Positions 50,063-62,555 of a DNA stretch of 64,000 nucleotides are shown one piece after another. Position 1 is the first letter of the stretch, and every line of letters starts with the position of its first letter. The position numbers and the translations under genes are program-made. The notes below the pieces were generated by a model. It was not told where the DNA came from, did not search any database, and worked only from the letters and a program-made list of their open reading frames with translations. The stretch spans positions 1,302,001 to 1,366,000 of the forward strand of contig JABMLP010000013.1 in the NCBI GenBank assembly GCA_013176395.1, read 5' to 3'. The DNA is from Venturia oleaginea (taxonomy: Eukaryota > Ascomycota > Dothideomycetes > Venturiales > Venturiaceae).

Positions 50063-51595
50063 TTAGTCACCAACCTCGACCCCAAACTCATCCATGCAAT
50101 CTACAATTCTCTCCCCCCTCTGATCAGCAATCATCCCAATCAAGCCCTGTCCCACATCTCTGATTTCGTTGTACCGATGCAAGCGTCCGATGTGATCCTT
50201 GATCGCCTGCCGTGCTTCTGCCATGAGTTTGGCATCGTCTTCTGGTGTGATGGGTGCAGGTAGTGGTATGGTGTGGGCAGCGGTTGAGGGTGTGTAGATG
50301 GTTTTGCCACGGTAGGGTTTTAGGATGGAAGGAATGTCGGCTAGGGTGTAGGGGGAGAGATAGGTTGAGAGGGAGTGGAGGAGAGCGTTCCGTTGTTGAG
50401 AGAGGGACATGAGGGTTTGGGTTAGGGATGTATTGCGGGATTGAAGTCTTGCCTGGTTAGGTCAGACTTGGTTCAAATCTGGGATGGATCAACCTACCAT
50501 TCGCTTTTGTTCTGGTGTTTGTTCTGCTTGAGAAATCCCTAAATTGCTGACTTCAGGCTGCGAGGGCTTTTCTACTGTGTCTGAATTGGGTACTTCGGGA
50601 TATATGTTTGAAAATAATGAGGCTGGAATAGCTTCAATTTCGTTCTGCTTCTGAGAAGCATTGTGAGCATCACTTCTATCCTCTATCGACACCTCTGGAA
50701 AGGAGTTCGCTGCACTCGTCAGCGGATCGGTCGTCGAGCTTTCTGCTGGTGGAACATCCCGGGTCTTAGATCTTCTCGCATTATTGTTTGGTACATCTAA
50801 GATCGTGGTGTCTACCGCTAGCATGGACTCAGCAGACCGTGCTGTGAGTAAAGGTGATGAGACTTCTTCTGATGCCTTCGAATCTTCCGCGACTTCCGCG
50901 ATGATATCTCTGGCTTGGTTCGATCCGATCGGCATCCCACACGATTCAGGCGTTGTAGCATTCTGAGATGATTCTGCCTCGATTGCTTGAGTTTCTGGTT
51001 TCTCGTTAGGTCTGAACTTCTCTGTGTGTTTGTTCGAATGTTCTAGTTGGTCATCCTTGGAAGGTGAAAATCTCGTTTCAGTCTCATCCAACTGCTCAGA
51101 GCTTTTCAACAGGTCAGCTGTAACGACTTTGTTGTCATTGTCGGCCAGAGAAAGTGAATCTGTCGCATCAGCCTGAATGGCTAGAGGTTCGGTATCAGCC
51201 TCTTCTTGGAGATGGTTGATATTCGTCTCCAACTGCTCCAAGCTCTTATCAACAACATTGTCATCGATGTCCATTTCAAGTTCAACTGAGGCTTTCCGCG
51301 CACGGGAAGAAACAGGAGCTGGCTTATTGACAGATGAGTGGCTATCCTCTTCGACCTGAAGTGGCGCATCGCTCTCGACATTTCTCTCGTCCTGAACTGC
51401 GGAAGTTATTGAGGACTGTTTCCTGGCTTTGTCATCGTCAATATCCATGGCGTCGTCTTCAGCATCCGAGTCTGCGATCTCGCGAGACATGGACATGGCG
51501 TGCCCTTGCTTCTGCGGAGGGCCGATAGAGTGCGCTTCTTCCATCGAAGCTGCATCTTTCCTATCAGACTCCATTGCGGCCAATTGTTTACTCAT
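50063..51595 (-). CDS. swi5: Swi5-domain recombination/repair protein with long N-terminal extension
   Basis: Swi5, with Sfr1, stabilises Rad51 filaments in homologous recombination and mating-type switching. Two exons, 51595-50498 and 50452-50063 (45-nt intron), give 495 aa. The Swi5 domain is the last 130 residues: a leucine-zipper-like helix (ARLQSRNTSLTQTLMSLSQQ) and the hallmark IKDHIGRLHRYNEIRDVGQG, then IGMIADQRGERIVDCMDEFGV. Residues 1-366 are acidic, Ser-rich and disordered, with repeated DAMDID / EMDIDD patches. Minimal Swi5 proteins are about 85 aa, so this is mostly an added regulatory region. The start at 51595 is the first ATG of the frame; a shorter protein from an internal ATG cannot be excluded. 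Confidence 0.88.
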
Positions 51596-51891
51596 GCGAT
51601 TGTTGTATGTTTGTGTTTTGCGGAAGACGCGTCCAGCCCTATCACGTTTATCGCGAAGTCATCATCTGTGAACGCTTAGTGTTGTCCGCAATAATGTGAC
51701 CGGGGCGTCGATTGTAGGAGGGCAAGTCGCAATATACAGGACACAACTTTCGGCATTCCCTCCTTCATGCAACTGACAAGAATGAGATGAGAGACTGAGA
51801 ATCGTACGAGTCTTTTGTGCATCGCTTTCTGAACTTCGATCGATCTCACGAAACCGCCACCCGCCGCGCCCATCCCCTACGACCGACCGAC

Positions 51892-53519
51892 ATGTCACAC
51901 CATCTACAATGGAGAGGCCGGATACCACTGGCACAGCTTGGGATTGTTTCTTGTCTACTCGCAGGCCTCACAAAGGCCCATGAGCATCACAACGACATGA
52001 TTAAGGAGGGTGATTTCATCTCAGACGACCCGATCGTACGGACGAGCACCATTCTGAGCAAACACGCAGGACTAACGGGTTCGTAGGACTCGATACTATG
52101 GATGCACATCCTCCTGATGGCCTTGGCATGGGGGATGCTTATGCCCACAGGAATGGTGCTAGGAGTGCGTGTTTCGGGGCGATCCATACCAAAGATATGA
52201 GTACTGATACAGTTCTAGGTGATCCGCTCTAGATGGCACGTTCCTGTCCAGACCACCGCTTCAGCGCTCGCAATAGTAGGATACTTCCTTGGTCACAAAC
52301 ATAAGGGACGACAATTTGCGCCAAATGTCCATCAATCATTTGCGCCTTGGCTCATGTTCATTCTCCTGGGGCAAGTCGTGGCCGGCGTCTACCTCAAGCT
52401 TCACATTGAGCGCGGATTTGTGGGAAAGATCAGGAATGTCATTGTTGTGGCACATGGAATATCTGGAAAGGCACTGCCAGTGGCAGCTTGGGTTCAAATG
52501 CTTTTTGGAGGCATCACAACACTTGGATTCTGTCGAGGAGATCATCTTGGACAATGCCTTGCCCATTTCATTATGGGAAGTGCATTCATCGGATATGGAA
52601 TTGTGCTCACATTGCTCCTCTTGGTTGGACAAGGATGGCTAAGAAGAAGTGGAAGAAGTCAGGAGTTTTTCGATTCGCTAGTGATTGCGGCCTGGGGATG
52701 CGTGAACACTTTCACTGAGCACCGCTGGGGTGGCCCTTGGGTTCACAATGATATACAGCATACGACTATGGGTGTTGTCTGGTGGTGCGCTGGCTTAGTA
52801 GGCGTGTGGCTCAGCCGAAGAAGGAACGGAAGTCCAAAGCGGAATATCATTCCAGCAATGGTCATATTGCTCACAGGATACGCCATGTCAGGCCATCCTC
52901 AGACATTGATGATCTCAACCATGGTACATCGGGCATTTGGCTACACATTGATGGGCGCTGGTGCTGCACGATTGATCGAGATCAGCTTTGTTCTCAAGGA
53001 TAAAGCCACTCTTTCCGAAGATGGCTCTAATCCAAACAGCTTCCAGCATCTACCACCTTTCGTAAGTGGACACATGCTAGTTCTCCTGACGCATTGCTAA
53101 TTTCTGCTAGCTTCTATATGCATCTGGTTTTCTATTCATGGGCGCTACAGAAGAGCAGATGCAATTGCTGAGTGACGCTGGTGTCGATCACATATCGTAT
53201 CTGCTCATGCTTTACAGCATCGCCTTCCTTGTTTATCTCTGTAAGTCTGATGCTCCCAAACCCGATTGCTATCTGGCTAACCATAACAGTCGTCAATATG
53301 CTCCTTGACCTCTATGCAGTAAACTCTGAGCCCGCAAGTGTAAAATTGGATCCAGAGCATGGACATCAGAATGGCCACTTGACCAATGGCCATGCGCGTC
53401 TAAACCACGAGCGTGCCAGGGACGCCGAGGAATTCGAGCTTGAAGGGTTGACATCGGAGGATGAGGACAATGCTGCTGATTCAGAACCATTGGTGAAAAA
53501 GGAGAGGCGCGGAGAATGA
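51892..53519 (+). CDS. Ytp1-like integral membrane protein (DUF2427/Ytp1)
   Basis: Polytopic membrane protein of 474 aa. Five exons: 51892-52035, 52087-52164, 52219-53061, 53111-53240 and 53290-53519; introns 49-54 nt. A signal peptide or anchor (LAQLGIVSCLLAGLTKAHEH) precedes a lumenal loop. The DUF2427 part reads ILWMHILLMALAWGMLMPTG and VIRSRWHVPVQ, with cytochrome-b561-like spaced histidines (HKHKGRQFAPNVHQSFAPW). The Ytp1 C-terminal part has FTEHRWGGPWVHNDIQHTTMG and GHPQTLMISTMVHRAFGYTL. The C-tail is hydrophilic and His/Asn-rich. Conserved His pairs in helices suggest haem or metal binding, but the family function is not established. Divergent from swi5, 296 bp apart. Confidence 0.88.
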
Positions 53520-54697
53520 TCATATAATGCGGATTGCCATGCATAACAGGCGTTTTGGACATAGTGATACAGCATACTAGTGGATATATCCCATTCTGGC
53601 TATTTATATTGCAGGGGCCTTGATGAACATTGAGATCCTTTGCGCTACCTAGGTACCCGATATGTAATGCTAGCCTTAAGCTTATAAAGTCAAGCGTTTC
53701 CCTCGTCTCACGGGCGGCTGCAGCCCGATCTCCGTGCAGAATCTCGAGGCCGCAACTTGAACCACCACACATCCAACAACTTTCTTCATCTTCTTGACAA
53801 ACACAAATCCGTTTCCAAATTGTCCCACTTAGATATACATCAATGCGCCATGTAACAGCCTCTAGCTAAATATTCCTTTCTTACGTACTAGCATGCTTGA
53901 TGATCCAGGCCTTTGTGATCATCTGCTCTCCCACCCCCACGAGTATTCATGGTTCGTAATACTACCCTCCTACATACACTTGACTCATGTGAGCGAAAGT
54001 TGGCGAGGGCCGCTGAACAGCATGACTTCTTCCTCAGGCTAGGAGTGCGCAAACAAACCAGCAATCAAGTCAAACTTCGTCCACAAAGTTGGCTCCTACT
54101 GACCCAAGGCTTCAACTTCGGAGATGAGTAACGATATAAGCTGCTTAAATCGAATCTAGTGTCAAAGGCTGGAAGCGGCTGGCAATCCTGATATCAAGGA
54201 GTGCCTGGAATTTAACAAGACGGATATTGAGTTGAAAGACACAGGAGCTCCTCCTTCATTTCCCTACCACACCCCCACCCATATCCAATCAGGCAATTAC
54301 AGCAATGACGACTTTCTTTCGCGCCCCGTTTCTAAGTACGGGTAGATTCCATGGCTATATTGTCACACAAGGCCAATGAATAGGAAAGAGCAACCAGAGA
54401 AACGGGATCTAGCTACTCCCAGAATACTTCTGTCGACCTCTCATGCCATTCGCATCACTTTTGGCCGCGTGTGCATATCCCTCACTACCTTCTCCTACCT
54501 GTCCTTCTTCCTTGGCGAATCGCAACAAGACAACTGAAACCAGCCAGGTCTGCTGTCCTACACGTCCTTTCTCTGACTTTCATTTTCATGAACAAGGCCA
54601 TCTACTGTTCTCTCTTATTCCTCAAAACGCTCAAAACGTTTCTTTTCCTATCACTGGACCCCTTATTCGATTTCAAGCTGCCTAATTCACAGTCACT
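53520..54697. other. Intergenic, no supported gene
   Basis: 1.2 kb containing the Ytp1-like 3' UTR and the promoter of the GH64-like gene, with a C/T-rich stretch before 54698. Short frames only. Confidence 0.5.
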
Positions 54698-56111
54698 ATG
54701 CGAGGCCTTTTCAGACGCGTGGTCACTTCAGTAAAGAAGAAGTTCTCCCGGAAGAAGTCAAACCAAACGCCAATTCGGGTGCAGTCTGACAAACTTGCTC
54801 ATGTCGACGCATCGGTAGGCATGCCATCTGCGATGCTTCTAGCAGAGCGACTACAGGATATACCACAAGCTCCTCTAACAGGAGGTATCGCAACGGATCA
54901 AGCAGCAGCTCCAGGTCCCACCCTTCAAGTCGCCTTGGTTAACCATACCGGAGGCACGATCAATTGCTATGTGACGGGGCAGGCTATCAACAACAACTAT
55001 GCTGTGTATCTGCTGCGCAGTGATGGAAAGACCCCATACTATCCTACCTCGCCTGCGTCAACAGGAACAGCGCTTTCTGCCGAGTGCAGCATTCCAACGC
55101 CTCCTGGTACGAAAACGATTACGATTCCACAGACAGCTGGAGGCAGAATCTGGTTCTCGATTGGAAACACTTTGACTTTTCTTCTCAACCCTGGCCCAGC
55201 ACTAGTCGAGCCTTCTGTAACGAACGAGGCGGATCCAAATATTAACATCTCCTGGGCTTTTGCGGAATTCACGTATAATTCTTCGCAGCTGTATGCAAAT
55301 ATCACCTACGTTGACTTCGTGGCCTTCCCGATCGCTCTTTCCCTTACGAATACATCAGGAAATGTCACTACGGTTGGAGGTATGGCCGCTTCAGGCCTCG
55401 ATCAAATTTGCTCGGATCTTCAAGCCCAATCTAACGATGACGGCGTGGCTGGATGGCGGAACCTCATTGTCACTTCCAACGGCAAGAACCTTCGAGCGCT
55501 GAGTCCGAACAACGGTATGATGATGCATCCGGAAGATTTCAACAACTACTATGACCCCTATGTCAACGAAGTGTGGAAACGTTACACGACTCAGCCTCTT
55601 ACCATTGCTGCCTCGGCCTTCAATGTTAGCGGACAGATTTCAGCTTCGACAGGACAGTTAGTTCTCGGTGGAGAGAGTTTTGGCAAACCTACCACTGCAG
55701 ATGTGTTTTCCTCCAATAGCGGACCTTTCGAAACAGGAAGCAGTGAATTAAGAAACCAGATTATACCGCAGCTGGCGGCCGCGTTCAATCGATCAACCCT
55801 TTTGACTAGTCGTACGCAGCCGACGGCGGTGAATCAGTTCTACCAGGATCGCATCACGAATCACTTTTCGAGGGTATGTCAATTCCTGGCCACTTTTTAT
55901 CTCAGTCGGCAAAAGTTTTCGAGGCTCAGATATTGGATTGAGGTTCGGCTTGAGCTTTGCTAACAACCATCAGATGGTTCACGCAGCAAATTCAGGCGGA
56001 AAAGGCTATGCATTTCCCTACGACGATGTGGAGGGAGGGGGTGGTGATCAGAGTGGCTTCGTCAACGATGTTGAACCAAAGTTACTAACTGTTACTGTCG
56101 GTGGGTTGTAG
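54698..56111 (+). CDS. GH64-like / thaumatin-like glucanase-fold protein without signal peptide
   Basis: Two exons, 54698-55873 and 55974-56111, joined by a 100-nt intron; 437 aa. Residues 1-70 are basic and hydrophilic (MRGLFRRVVTSVKKKFSRKK), with no secretion signal. From about residue 75 the beta-rich domain has LQVALVNHTGGTINCYVTGQ, GGRIWFSIGNTLTFLLN, FAEFTYNSSQLYANITYVDF, then VGGMAASGLDQICSDLQAQ, and ends with AANSGGKGYAFPYDDVEGGG, matching GH64 beta-1,3-glucanases and their TLP-like relatives. Known GH64 enzymes are secreted laminaripentaose-producing glucanases. The absence of a leader suggests an intracellular or unconventionally exported member, or a missed 5' exon. Activity is not claimed. 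Confidence 0.85.
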
Positions 56112-57883
56112 TTGGCATATCGGTGCCAGGTTTTTAGGATCATGTGGTTTGGTATACGACTCTGGGTTTGTCTATTGGTACAGTTTTTCTTTGAGTGACG
56201 AATATGATTTTGCCCACTTTCTCGCCCTTCAAGTGCACTATGCCACCAGGATCGGAGCCAGCGCTCACATCTCTCGATCTCCAAGTCCATGATTCCACCT
56301 TCCAAGCAGTCACGGTCCCACCTCTCAGATAGTCAATTTCCGCCCATTGAAACAGGAGATGGTGATTGGCCCAACAGGGGGCACGTTCTCCTCAGCATTC
56401 CCAAAAGGGAAGCGACGTCTTGCCCTCTCAGAGATCATGCAGGTGCTCCGTCTTCAAGGATGACGACAGACGGTGCGTCGAGTTGATAAAACCTTCTCGT
56501 CTCCCCTCTCGAACCCGAATTTCCTTTTCTCTCATCCCAGAAAGCTGGGAGCCGCCTCTCTCCCCGATTCCCACCTCCCTTCCTTCTCTCTGAATATCTT
56601 TTATCACCGGACGAGAGGCGGTAGGACTGGATATTATTATCACGATCCTATTTGGGTTGGTATAGGAAAGCGAAGTTGTCGACAAACCTCTTCGCTCCCA
56701 CGACCTCACCCATAAATTCAGTCCCAGAGCAAATTACTATGATTGACTATCCTTTCAGGTCTTGTGGCCTTGAGGAGACGTCCTTTATTGAAGCCACGTG
56801 CCGAAACATCGCAACCACAGACATACCTCTTTTTCTTGTGACCATCTCGTGATATGCTTCTTCTTCATTCAAGCCCAGCCCACTGTTCCACTGCCTCTCC
56901 CTCTCCTCTGCCGTTTCCTGCCCTATGCCGTTTCCTCTCCTCTGCTCTTTTCTCCGCTGCCTTTTCCTCCCCTTCATTGCCTACCTTTATCTCCATCCTC
57001 ACCTTTGATCGTTTACTCTTGAACATGCGTCAGCCGTGCCAACATCCCATCTCAGGAGTCATTGAAGAACGAAAAGCCTTGTGACAGCAGTACATGAGAT
57101 CTGCTCCAGTCTCGCCCTCGCCGTTATGCACCTCGATTGTCTGTCGATGGCACCTATGGAATGACGAGTGAGCACCACGGTAAGCTTGAATTACCATCAC
57201 AATCTACGATAATGTAACCTGTTTCGAGCTTCTTTCTCCAAGTCATTCGGAAATAGAAGAGATGCTGCACTATGTGTATTTATGTGCTGGCCTAGTGCTT
57301 CCAAGGTAACAAAGTGAATTACCTGGCAGTGTAGTTGTCGAACTCAGTGTGTTGATGTGGTGGCTAGATGCTCTACGAAGGCACCAAAGTGTCTTCGCCA
57401 GCACTCCGGAGTCTCACTTTTCACTCATCATCGTTCGATTTCTCGAAATTCCCCGCTTGCTCAACTTGTTTCCACCATCTTTCTCTCACTCCGAGCCCGC
57501 CTCAGCAGTTGACCGCGTCACCGGCTGCCATGTTCACGTCTCGGGTTATAGCCGACTATGGCTCAGCTCGTTGCATTTGTCGATACAAGGAGAAGAAAGT
57601 ACGTGGTCTGCCACGTGCCGTACATTGCAATCACAGTTTTTGGGTTGTTGAAGAAGAAAGAGATCTAGAAGAGAGGCAGAAGAGGACCTTAAGTAAGGCG
57701 CGGGAGCGCGGCCAAAGCGAACACCAACACTGCTGATTGGCCTGATTCCGACGCGGCGAGTCATGTCGGTCTTGGCCGAGCTAGCTCCAAAAATTTCGTC
57801 CAGAACTTCAGAACTTCAAAGTTCAGTTTATCGGCACAAGAGTTCGCGACAATTGTATTTTCCACGACAACAATATCGCTGCA
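56112..57883. other. Intergenic, no supported gene
   Basis: 1.8 kb with a strongly pyrimidine-rich plus strand at about 56870-57010 and no coding signal. It includes the cbf5 promoter. Confidence 0.5.
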
Positions 57884-59537
57884 ATGGCTGCCACCCAAGA
57901 ACTCGAGAAGTATAGCATCAAGCCTCAAGCTTCAGCTCCAGATTTGGATTCGTCCACCTGGCCGCTCTTGCTCAAGAACTACACCAACCGTTCGTCTCAC
58001 AACTGTCCTATACACTTTGAAGCTGACTCAATCCACAGTACTTGTTCGGACTGGTCACTACACCCCTATTGTTGCTGGATGCGCGCCATTGAAGAGAGGT
58101 GCCGACACCCCACCGTGTTTCTGAGCTACTGTGGTACTAACATAAAGGCAGACCTCAAATCGTACATCAGCTCTGGCGTAATCAACCTCGACAAGCCGTC
58201 TAATCCATCTTCGCACGAAGTCGTCGCGTGGATCAAGAAAATACTGAGAGTCGAGAAAACTGGTCACAGCGGAACTCTTGATCCCAAGGTGGGTACTCCG
58301 ATGGCTTTTCGCCGGCCGGATTCGCGAAGGAAAATGCTAACGCGCTGAACAGGTCACTGGCTGTCTCATCGTCTGTATTGATCGCGCTACCCGCCTCGTC
58401 AAGTCACAGCAAGGTGCCGGAAAGGAATATGTATGCGTAATACGTTTCCACGACAAGGTTCCCGGTAGAGAGGCCCAGTTCGCGCGCGCTCTAGAGACAT
58501 TAACCGGTGCTCTGTTCCAGCGCCCACCACTCATCTCCGCCGTAAAGCGCCAACTCCGTGTTCGCACCATTCATTCTAGCACGTTGTACGAGTTCGACAA
58601 TGAGCGCCACCTCGCTGTGTTCCACGTCAGTTGTGAAGCTGGAACATACATCCGAACACTCTGTGTTCATCTTGGTCTATTGCTGGGAGTTGGAGCACAT
58701 ATGCAAGAGCTGAGACGTGTACGAAGCGGAGCAATGTCCGAGGACAACGAGATGGTCACTCTACACGATGTGATGGACGCGCAATGGACGCAGGACAACA
58801 CCCGCGACGAGACATACCTCCGTACTGTCATTAAGCCCCTCGAGAGCTTGCTCACCACCTACAAGCGTATTGTGATTAAGGATTCTTCAGTCAACGCTAT
58901 TACCTACGGTGCCAAGGTCATGATCCCTGGTCTTTTGCGATTCGAAGCCGGTATCGAGGTCGGTGAGGAGGTTGTCATCATCACTACCAAGGGAGAGGCT
59001 GTCGCGCTTGCCTACGCGCAGATGTCAACTGTCGAGCTATCCTCATGCGACCACGGTGTTGTCGCTAAGATCAAGCGTGTCATCATGGAGCGCGACCTCT
59101 ACCCCAGGAGATGGGGCCTGGGACCAGTTGCGCAGGAGAAGAAAAAACTGAAGGCTGACGGCAAGCTTGACGTAAGGATTTCATCCTGAAAATGTTCTGG
59201 GTCACACATACTAACTATTGTTCAGAAATATGGCCGTGCAAATGAAAAGACTCCAGCCAAGTGGAACGAGGACTACAAGGATCTCGCCGCACCGGCCCCA
59301 GAAGCAGCCGCTGCTACGCCCGCCGCTACGCCAGCCGCTACGCCAGCAAAGATTGAAGCCCCCAAGCCTGTGGCGGATTCCGACGAAGAGATGAATGAAA
59401 AATCGTCACCCGCCCCAGAAGAGAAGTCGAAGAAGCGAAAGCATGACGGTGAGACGGCGGAAGAGAAGGCCGAGCGGAAGAAGAAGAAGCAGGAAAAGAA
59501 GGAAAAGAAAGAAAAGAAGTCGAAGAAGGACGAGTAG
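57884..59537 (+). CDS. cbf5: H/ACA snoRNP pseudouridine synthase Cbf5/dyskerin
   Basis: Catalytic subunit of box H/ACA snoRNPs, converting uridine to pseudouridine in rRNA and snRNA in the nucleolus. Five exons: 57884-57989, 58039-58098, 58152-58288, 58353-59171 and 59226-59537; 477 aa; introns 49, 53, 64 and 54 nt. Conserved regions: [40 protein letters not shown], and [20 protein letters not shown] with catalytic Asp99. [20 protein letters not shown] follows, and the PUA domain includes [20 protein letters not shown] through [10 protein letters not shown]. The C-terminus has Ala/Pro repeats and a KKE/KKD-rich nucleolar tail, slightly shorter than in yeast. Confidence 0.97.
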
Positions 59538-61761
59538 ATGTGTGTTTGAGCTGCGACTACGACTGTAAGGAATTATTTGGGCTTTAAGTTTCGATTCTGC
59601 ACCATCCACGTGTAGCATAGCGGTCTCGGGGTGTTCTCGGCGTACTTGTATTGACTCCCATGTTATCCGGAGTGGGCGACGGCGTTATGGTAAAACCGGT
59701 TCGGACTGGGATAGTCTGTTCTTCCTCCCCGTTGTCTACATCAGAATAACAACACGAAGTATTCTCTCAAGACAATCTTGTTCATTTGTCGAAGTATATG
59801 AGCATCGAATTCCATGCGAGACAGTCGTATTGTTTCTTCAGCCTCAGCCACTCTCAGCAGATTGCATAGTTCGGATTCGCTAACTTCTCATCAACCTGCG
59901 ATCGGTTCATCTATTGTATGTAGCCTTACGAACTCCATCTTGTGCCTGCAGCCGCTGACATTCGCTGCTAATAAGCTGGCTTTTCGCGAGGCGAACATTT
60001 CCATGAAATTTCGATCATGTTCTTTGAATTGGAAAGGGGCGAGGTCGGTTATTGCAGACCTCTTTGGACTGAGAATAGATCTTCTCCCGGTGGCATGGCA
60101 TGGCCTCATCGATTGGCGTGCCTGTTTTGTCGTTGTCGTCGGTGAGGCACAACGTTGTGTGGAGAGTGCGAAGTGTAAGTAGCGGTTGGTGTACTCACTG
60201 TATCTGGACTTGATCTCATACTTCCCTTTGCATCTTTCAGTTCTTCTCTGCCCAGCATGGTTTCCAAACATCGATAGAGCCTTTCCAACCGCCTGCCTGA
60301 CGCCTTCTCCTTTGCAACACTGACTACATGGCCAACATAACCCTCCCCTTCGAAATCGCCTTTCTTCCTGTTTTCACAGCACCTCCCCATTGTCATCGAT
60401 CTGCGCTCTCTCTCTCTCCCGCGTCCTATACCTCGTCTTCGCTATGGAGAGGTCCAGCTGATACCAGGCCCTTTTTGGCTAGGAAATACGAAATCTGAAA
60501 CAGCTATAAAAGGCTAGTAAGATACAAAACCGAGTGGTAAAGATCATCTGCGAGTATCTGCATGGAGACGAGGGAGAGGGCTACTTTCGATGACGAGGAA
60601 GATGTGAATGAAGAAAAGTACCGCTTCCAAAGACGGTAGTACAGATGAAGAGATTCTGGACCGGGTGGGATTACTTACATGTTTTGTTTACAAACCGGGT
60701 TTTGTGGAGGAGAGAAACGGGCAAGTCGATAGTGTACGAGTAATAATGTCAACTCTTTGGACGACAGAAACAGAAAGACCTGGACAAACCGGGAGAAAGT
60801 AACTGGCACAGCTTGCCCTTCAACTCAGTTCCGCGAGGATCAGCTCGATTCGAGAAAAGCAGCTGAAACGGACTATGACTGCGATAAATTCCTGTCGGGT
60901 TGAATGTCAGCCGTATACTTACCCTGTCCATCTCAGCCAGAAATAACAAGCATGAAACTTTAGAAAAGGCGCGGTTGACGGACTTAACTTGAAATATGTA
61001 CCCGGGTTTGGAAAGAGGACAGCGTACAAGTTCCGGCGCTTTACAATCTGTCAAGTGACGCAACATGATGTTAACTGAATCTATCGTTACCCAGCCGGGG
61101 TAAAGAGCGAGAACTCCCTATTGAAGGGGTCTGGGGTAGTAAGCTCGATTATCCCCTCCATTCAATACGCCCTCAGAGCCCATGGAATACTACTGTACCA
61201 GCTTTCAAATCGAACTATATTACCTCAAGACCGAAACCGATAGATTCCTAGCGATTTATTTTCTGAAATAGCTAGGAATTAAGCAATGTCAATCCAAAGC
61301 TGGTCACGCCTATTCAAGGTTGGATGTACGTCGAAAGCAGTGAATGAGGTAGGAACTATGAATTCGTTATATGATCATAAATGCTAGACACGAAATTATT
61401 GCAATAGGTCAAAACTGAAGTGAACAGAGCAGAGTCTAATAAGGCAGGATGAGATGCTGGATTAACCCAAACTGGAAGCAGGATGAGTCCAATTATACCA
61501 TTAAGGTTGGGGAGATCTAACTTTCATATCGACTGTAGTAAGCGCCGGGAATGTAAGCAGCAGGGACGTATATGAAGCAACCGTAACCCAGAATGAACGC
61601 GAGGAGCTCTTCGCCAAACGCCTTAAACGCACCTTATGCACCTAGCCGCAAATGCAAATGTAACAACCCCATCCCAAACTCCACGCTGTAAAACTTGCAA
61701 GTAAACCCATCAGATGAACAACGAAAGAAATCAAGGTGGATTGCCTTTCCAAATCCTAATC
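59538..61761. other. Intergenic region with one foldback
   Basis: 2.2 kb between cbf5 and cdc34 (convergent), unusually long for two 3' ends. Only short frames are present. An inverted repeat lies at 61197-61304. A non-coding transcript is possible but not shown. Confidence 0.5.
61197..61304. repeat. Nested inverted repeat (foldback), 108 bp
   Basis: Outer arms ACCAGCTTT and AAAGCTGGT are perfect 9-bp complements. Inner arms ATTCCTAGC and GCTAGGAAT pair around an A/T-rich loop. No TA or other duplication is obvious at the ends. MITE-like or an RNA hairpin. Confidence 0.7.
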
Positions 61762-62555
61762 TCAATCGTCATCCTCTTCCTCCTCCCCTTCTGCCTCACT
61801 TCCAGACAATCCAGAAGCCTCGTCGACTTCCATGTCCTCGTCACAATCGGAGTCGCTGCCGAAGTCACCCTCATCGTCGGAGTCAGCCCAATCGTCCATG
61901 TTCAAGGATACCTCTTTGACGGTCTTGTAGGCTTCTTCGGCCGTAGGCATAATGTAACCCACTGGAATATCGGCTTTGCTGGCTTGCAGATCTTTCTTGA
62001 CCATCTCCTTGTACTTGTCCGGTGAATTTCGGAGCATGACACCGGCATCAACATTTGCGGGAGAGGAAACCTCGGCATCGTCTAAGAGGGACAGGACGGA
62101 GATCAAGACGGATTCGACACGCCGTGACGGATTCCAACGCTCAGCGGCGGTCTCTCCGGACTGTTCGTCGTCGCCGGGTGGGTGGAGGATCGAGATGCAT
62201 AATCGGCCATCGGGGTAGATGTTCGGGTGGTAGAGCGGCCGGAGGAACTTGAAGGCTGCAACACGTCAGACTGTGCAAGTGTGGTAAAAGAAGAGAGCAC
62301 AGTTACTTGGAGGCTGGTATGGGTAGTTGCTAGGAAAGGTCATCTTAGCTTTGAAGTATCCGCCGTAGTAAAGTGAGTCGGTGTTTAGGCAGATAAGGGC
62401 GACGCTCCACTCGAAGATGTTGTCGTTGACGAGCTGCGAGAAGTCAGTAAATGGCCTTCGGCTGGTAGAAGCCAAGTGAGACTGCTTACCTCGATGTTTG
62501 TCCATTTCTCCTTGGATAGTTCGCGGTACTCGTTCATGAGGATGCGTTCGGCCAT
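61762..62555 (-). CDS. cdc34: Ubiquitin-conjugating enzyme E2, Cdc34 type
   Basis: E2 partner of SCF ubiquitin ligases, driving G1/S and other regulated degradation. Three exons: 62555-62490, 62433-62307 and 62255-61762; 228 aa; introns 56 and 51 nt. The UBC fold shows AERILMNEYRELSKEKWTNI, FKAKMTFPSNYPYQPPTFKF, and HPNIYPDGRLCISILHPPGD with active-site Cys84. The Cdc34/Ubc7-type acidic insert after the Cys (GDDEQSGETAAERW) is present. The C-terminal tail is highly acidic (DSDDEGDFGSDSDCDEDMEV), as in Cdc34 proteins that dock on the cullin. The ATG at 62555 starts right at the fold; an in-frame upstream extension exists but contains no ATG that I can support. Confidence 0.93.
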
